A stretch of 9,499 bases of DNA from CAYPPG01 sp964412555 (GTDB taxonomy: Bacteria; Hinthialibacterota; Hinthialibacteria; Hinthialibacterales; Hinthialibacteraceae). The notes beneath the pieces were generated by a model. That model did no database searches and was not told where the DNA came from. It saw nothing but the letters and a program-made list of their open reading frames with translations. The position numbers were made by a program, and so were the translations under genes. Below are positions 6,457-9,499 of the stretch, one piece after another. Within the stretch, counting starts at the first letter, position 1; each line of letters begins with the position of its first letter. Location of the stretch: contig CAYPPG010000128.1 in the NCBI GenBank assembly GCA_964412555.1, positions 1 to 9,499 of the forward strand, in the 5' to 3' direction.

Positions 6457-7926
6457 ATGGATCGGCGGAATTTTTTGAAAACCATGGCCGCATCAGGTTT
6501 GATGGCGCAAGCGGGAGTTGGCTCGATACTTGCCACCGAAAAGAAAAAGCCCAATTTTGTGTTCTTTTTGGTTGATGATCTTGGATGGACGGACTTAGGA
6601 TGTTATGGGAGTACCTTCTATGAAACTCCCAATATCGACCGGTTGTGCAAATCGGGTATGAAATTTACAGACGCGTATGCAGCTTGTCCGGTTTGTTCAC
6701 CTACCCGAGCGAGTATCATGACCGGCAAATATCCGATTCGTGTCGAAATCACCGATTATATCAGCCCCTCCGGTGGGAATCAGCCGGAACAATGGAAGAG
6801 GAATACCGAATTACTACCGGCATCCTATCAGGATCGACTGGCTTTACCAGAAATTACCATCGCCGAAGCGTTAAAATCAGCTGGGTATGCCACCTTTTTT
6901 GCCGGGAAATGGCATTTAGGACCTGAAAACTATTGGCCGACGGATCAAGGATTCGATTTCAACAAAGGGGGCTGCGAACGGGGTGGACCTTACGGCGGGG
7001 ATAAATATTTTTCCCCTTATGGCAATCCCACTCTGGAAGACGGGCCGCCGGGGGAGCATCTTCCGGACCGATTGGCTACCGAAACCTCGCAATTCATTGA
7101 AAACAATCTTGAAAATCCGTTTTTTGCTTATTTATCCTTCTATTCAGTCCACATTCCATTGATGGCCCGAAAGGATTTGGTCGAGAAATACCGGCAAAAA
7201 GCGGAAACATTGGATGAAGACCGTCAAGTCTGGGGAAAGGAAGGCAGCCGCAAACTGCGTCTTTTACAGGATCACGCTGTTTATGCCGGGATGGTGGAAG
7301 CCATGGATCAAGCCGTTGGTAAGGTGTTGGATACGTTGGATCGAAACGGTTTGACGGATAACACCGTTATCATTTTCATGTCTGATAATGGTGGACTGTC
7401 CACATCCGAAGGCCATCCCACGTCGAATCTCCCCCTCCGCGCGGGCAAAGGTTGGTTGTATGAAGGTGGCATTCGCGAACCGATGATCATTCGTGCCCCT
7501 GGCGTGACCAAACCAGGCAGCGTATGCCATACACCGGTAACGAGTACCGATTTCTATCCCACCATACTTGAACTTGCCGGTTTGTCTTTGAAGCCGGATC
7601 AGCACAAAGACGGATTCAGCATGGTTCCCATATTGCACGGAAAAGGAATCGAACGCGAACCGCTCTTCTGGCACTATCCACATTACGGGAATCAAGGCGG
7701 TGCACCGGGAGGGGCAATCCGGGATGGCGATTGGAAATTGATCGAATGGTATGAGGGACGACAGGTGGAACTCTATAATCTGAAAAACGATATTGGCGAG
7801 ACTGAGAATCTCGCTGAACGACATCCTGAAAAAGTGCGAGAGTTACATACTAAACTTGCCGATTGGCGAATACAACTGGGGGCGAATTGGCCTTCCCTCA
7901 ACCCCGCCTATCATGCAAAGCCGTAA
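6457..7926 (+). CDS. Tat-exported type I sulfatase (formylglycine-dependent)
   Basis: This 489-residue protein begins with a twin-arginine signal (R-R-N-F-L-K, residues 3-8, then a hydrophobic AASGLMAQAGVGS stretch), so it is probably exported folded. It belongs to the alkaline phosphatase-like sulfatase superfamily. Metal-binding Asp40-Asp41 lie in LVDDLGW. The CxPxR signature is C80-S-P-T-R84, where Cys80 is converted to formylglycine by a separate enzyme. AGKWHLG (149-155), SDNGG (309-313) and the Lys331-containing GKGWLYEGGIREP follow. A C-terminal domain (DWKLIEWYEG) is present and length is normal. The substrate (a sulfated glycan or aryl sulfate) cannot be deduced. AGAAAGG is a good ribosome binding site, 6 nt before the ATG. 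No other sulfatase or maturation gene is on the same strand in the window. Confidence 0.95.
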   Translation: MDRRNFLKTMAASGLMAQAGVGSILATEKKKPNFVFFLVDDLGWTDLGCYGSTFYETPNIDRLCKSGMKFTDAYAACPVCSPTRASIMTGKYPIRVEITDYISPSGGNQPEQWKRNTELLPASYQDRLALPEITIAEALKSAGYATFFAGKWHLGPENYWPTDQGFDFNKGGCERGGPYGGDKYFSPYGNPTLEDGPPGEHLPDRLATETSQFIENNLENPFFAYLSFYSVHIPLMARKDLVEKYRQKAETLDEDRQVWGKEGSRKLRLLQDHAVYAGMVEAMDQAVGKVLDTLDRNGLTDNTVIIFMSDNGGLSTSEGHPTSNLPLRAGKGWLYEGGIREPMIIRAPGVTKPGSVCHTPVTSTDFYPTILELAGLSLKPDQHKDGFSMVPILHGKGIEREPLFWHYPHYGNQGGAPGGAIRDGDWKLIEWYEGRQVELYNLKNDIGETENLAERHPEKVRELHTKLADWRIQLGANWPSLNPAYHAKP

Positions 7927-7959
7927 AAAAACCTCTTCCGGATCGAAATTGGAAGAGGT
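7925..7959 (-). terminator. Intrinsic terminator of the minus-strand repressor gene
   Basis: A 9-bp stem (7931-7939 with 7951-7959) closes an 11-nt loop. Read on the minus strand, the hairpin is followed by TTTTTT (7925-7930). It lies about 45 nt beyond the repressor stop and overlaps the sulfatase stop codon. On the plus strand there is no T tract after the hairpin, so it is weaker for the sulfatase. Confidence 0.85.
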
Positions 7960-8004
7960 GTCACATTCCATGATATGGTCATACTGAGATGGTAGGGCAC
8001 TGAA

Positions 8005-8370
8005 TTACTTGAACATTTCTCGCACAGCCTTTTCGTCGGCTTTTTTCACCTTTTTGAGTTTCAAAAGATAGTTGACGATGGGTTCGGGATCGTTCTTCAA
8101 GCTGTCACCGAACAATTTGTTCATCACATCTTCAAACATATCCGGGCGAGATTTGGTCGGCTTGTAGATGAAACGCCGTCCCACTTTTTCACGAACGATG
8201 TACCCTTTGTCGCACATATGATGGATCATTGTCTGGACAGTGGTGTACTTCCAATCCCGTTCCTTTTTGATGTGATCCAGCACACCGTAAATGTCCGCTT
8301 CCCCTAAATCATACAGCGAGCTCAACAACCAAATTTCGGCGGGTGTTAGTTCTGTCGATACTGCTACCAT
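8005..8370 (-). CDS. BlaI/MecI-type transcriptional repressor (orphan)
   Basis: This 121-residue protein matches the penicillinase repressor (BlaI/MecI, PF03965) family. The winged helix-turn-helix runs from L-T-P-A-E-I-W-L-L (8-16) through DHIKKERDWKYTTVQTMIHH to a wing around REKVGRRFIYKP, and a charged C-terminal dimerisation helix follows. I start it at 8370 (MVAVSTELTP) because GGGGA lies 7 nt upstream there and a longer reading frame upstream has no family-like sequence. The usual partner, a BlaR/M56 membrane protease, is not adjacent. Classical family members bind TACA/TGTA dyads. TACA-N9-TGTA (8387-8403) lies between the candidate promoter and the start, but its spacing differs from known sites. 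Regulon unknown, possibly the sulfatases. Confidence 0.85.
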   Translation of the reverse strand: MVAVSTELTPAEIWLLSSLYDLGEADIYGVLDHIKKERDWKYTTVQTMIHHMCDKGYIVREKVGRRFIYKPTKSRPDMFEDVMNKLFGDSLKNDPEPIVNYLLKLKKVKKADEKAVREMFK

Positions 8371-8374
8371 GTTC

Positions 8375-8452
8375 TTGTCCCCTTCATACATGAGATTTGT
8401 GTAAATGACATAGGGTATAATATCAACATCCGATTGAATTACAAGGGGACAA
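8375..8452. repeat. 10-bp inverted repeat bracketing the repressor promoter
   Basis: TTGTCCCCTT (8375-8384) and AAGGGGACAA (8443-8452) are exact reverse complements across 58 nt. The left arm overlaps the repressor's ribosome binding site and the right arm overlaps the -35. This could be an operator pair, or a coincidence of the purine-rich site. Confidence 0.4.
8417..8444 (-). promoter_or_regulatory. Candidate promoter of the BlaI-type repressor
   Basis: On the minus strand TTGTAA (8444-8439) and TATTAT (8422-8417) are spaced by 16 nt, 4 of 6 and 5 of 6 consensus matches. The transcript would start near 8410, about 40 nt before the ATG. A 10-bp inverted repeat (8375-8384 with 8443-8452) brackets it. 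Confidence 0.45.
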
Positions 8453-8829
8453 ACAAAAAATGTCGATTGTACGATCTGCTTTACGATAGAAAAGAGGGTA
8501 TGAATTATACTAAACCATAAAGAAAATATTGTCTTATTTTCGTATTGGAAAACAAGAACTTTAGAAGGCCTTAAAATAGGGAAACGCTCGAAGTCTTTAA
8601 ATTTGAGGTGCTTATGAACCTTTGAAACGGCAAATATCACATTGGATGCGTATCATATTTCGTCTGTTAAGTGATATTTGATAGACAGTGGCTTCTGTAT
8701 TTATTAGGATTTGATTCTCATGGAATTGAGGGAAATTTTTTTTGAGAAATTTTCTGATTTGAACGTGCATCTCCGTATATCTTCAATGTTTTTAAGGGAA
8801 AAAGGGTGAAGAAGCATCGCACTGTCATA

Positions 8830-8898
8830 AGTAAGGGGTAGACACATCGGTCTACCCCTACTCGATTGTAGGGGCAATCCAATGTGATTGACCCCCTA
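8830..8898. repeat. Tandem extragenic palindromes (two hairpins)
   Basis: Hairpin 1 pairs AGGGGTAGAC (8834-8843) with GTCTACCCCT (8850-8859) over a 6-nt loop, extended by three pairs past a bulged A. Hairpin 2 pairs TAGGGGCAAT (8869-8878) with the partner arm at 8887-8898 over 8 nt, with a 2-nt bulge. Both carry a TAGGGG/CCCCTA end, so they look like two members of one palindromic repeat family. Function as a terminator or repetitive extragenic palindrome is inference. Confidence 0.7.
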
Positions 8899-8960
8899 TT
8901 CCTGATTACTCTATATAGATTATTGTCCAATCTCTTCAACTAATGTAGTTCTCGAATAAG

Positions 8961-9446
8961 TTATTGTACTTTCACTTTTTCCACCCATTCTTCGTGCAAC
9001 TTTTGTAGTGATTTTACCTGTTCCGGATGCCGGTCGGCAATATTTGTCATCTCCGATACGTCTTCTGCCAAATTTACCAAAAACAGTTTATCTTCTTTTG
9101 TCAATGTCCCTTTATTGGATGTGTCACGGGGATTTCCCAATAATTTCCAATCGCCTTTTCGCACTGCCCAGCTGTTTTTACCGGTTTGCCAGTGAAAAAC
9201 CTTATGCGGTGATGAGTTTTGTGGGGATTGAATGATGGGAACAATGCTTTTCCCGTCAATTTTATGCTCTGGTGGTGCGAGTTCGCACAAATCCAGGATC
9301 GTCGGGAACCAATCGCATCCGGTTGCCATTTGTTCGCGAACGTCGTTTTGAGGAATTTTTCCCGGCCAACTGATGATCGCCGGAACCCGTATACCGCCTT
9401 CGAAGAGGCTGAATTTTGCCCCCCGATAGGGGCCTGCATTTCCACC
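8961..9446 (-). pseudogene. Interrupted sulfatase, C-terminal part only
   Basis: The 162 residues before the stop match the C-terminal third of a type I sulfatase. They begin GGNAGPYRGAKFSLFEGGIRVP with the conserved Lys in RGAK, followed by AIISWPGKIP, D-W-F-P-T-I-L-D-L, DGKSIVP, KGDWKLLG and ADRHPEQVKSL. The formylglycine Cys and metal Asp residues would be upstream, off the window or past an insertion. Homology stops exactly at 9446/9447, where IS-end-like DNA begins, though the frame stays open to the window edge. So the gene is either broken by the insertion or continues on the other side of it. It is a different subfamily from the sulfatase at 6457, whose equivalent stretch reads RAGKGWLYEGG. 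Confidence 0.8.
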
Positions 9447-9499
9447 TGTCACCCGCCGCGCTAATCTGACCCACCCGGAGTCACCCAGTTTGACCCGTC
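9447..9499. mobile_element. Probable end of an IS21-family insertion sequence
   Basis: From 9447 the sequence begins TGTCACCC and repeats GTCACCC (9448-9454, 9480-9486) and TGACCC (9467-9472, 9491-9496). IS21-family ends start with TG and carry several short terminal repeats of this kind for transposase binding. It abuts the sulfatase fragment at a codon boundary. The transposase genes would lie past 9499, so this is an inference from the terminal pattern. Confidence 0.55.

Larger units (their letters stand above)
8371..8960. other. Long gene-free spacer
   Basis: About 590 nt without a supportable gene. It holds the repressor promoter, a perfect 10-bp inverted repeat at 8631-8640 and 8671-8680 (CAAATATCAC with GTGATATTTG, 30-nt spacing), an AT-rich part, and the tandem palindromes at 8830-8898. 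Reading frames over it are not family-like. Confidence 0.6.

Noticed and set aside
7264..7824. 186-codon minus-strand reading frame
   Set aside because: Antisense shadow of the sulfatase; no independent signals.
8460..8489. Nine-codon plus-strand reading frame after AAGGGGA
   Set aside because: Too short, no gene follows it, and the purine run is explained by the inverted repeat.
8371..8640. 90-residue N-terminal extension of the repressor reading frame
   Set aside because: It has no family-like sequence, runs across the candidate promoter, and the internal start at 8370 has a clear ribosome binding site.
8718..8939. Minus-strand reading frame of 73 codons
   Set aside because: It runs across both palindromes and is not family-like.

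Overview
The window looks like a stretch of chromosome from a Planctomycetota-like or other PVC-type bacterium. Four things point that way: Tat-exported sulfatases, a Flp pilin with the GPTAVEYAV processing site, a BlaI-type repressor, and a large secreted cohesin-like/repeat protein. This is an inference from gene content; no rRNA or other taxonomic marker is present. No ribosomal or core replication genes are seen, and the region reads as accessory chromosome with several signs of gene decay and transfer.

Layout. Positions 1-350 hold an AT-rich, 5'-damaged peptidase S74 (endosialidase chaperone) domain with a C-terminal coiled coil. Eighteen bases later comes a GTG-started 808-residue secreted protein: signal peptide, cohesin-like domain, Ig/cadherin-like domain, then an A-B-A'-B' array of about 270-residue duplicated units. 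A 15-bp-stem terminator follows. A promoter and a long leader with inverted repeats then precede a Flp pilin gene (3185-3379). The spacer after it carries a perfect 20-bp inverted repeat and further hairpins, and leads into a CpaA/TadV prepilin peptidase (3695-4213) and, 2 nt later, a GlcD-type FAD-linked dehydrogenase (4216-5619). Next is a type II toxin-antitoxin pair, a Phd-like antitoxin overlapping a PIN-domain RNase toxin by ATGA (5657-6345), and then a complete Tat-exported formylglycine-type sulfatase (6457-7926).

On the minus strand lie an orphan BlaI/MecI-type repressor (8005-8370) with its own promoter and intrinsic terminator, a 590-nt spacer with several palindromes (including a tandem pair at 8830-8898), and the C-terminal third of a second sulfatase (8961-9446). 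Sulfatase homology stops at 9446/9447. The sequence beyond has the TGTCACCC...TGACCC repeat pattern of an IS21-family transposon end, so the second sulfatase appears to be interrupted by an IS.

How the genes fit together. The pilin and prepilin peptidase form a minimal pair of Flp (Tad) pilus genes, but no assembly ATPase, secretin or Tad platform genes are present. The two sulfatases fit breakdown of sulfated polysaccharides, and the cohesin-like protein fits a surface or secreted adhesion or scaffold role. The BlaI repressor has no BlaR/M56 sensor next to it. I see no clear new multi-gene defence or biosynthetic system. The least conventional items are the A-B-A'-B' secreted protein, the structured pilin leader and trailer, and the IS-interrupted sulfatase.
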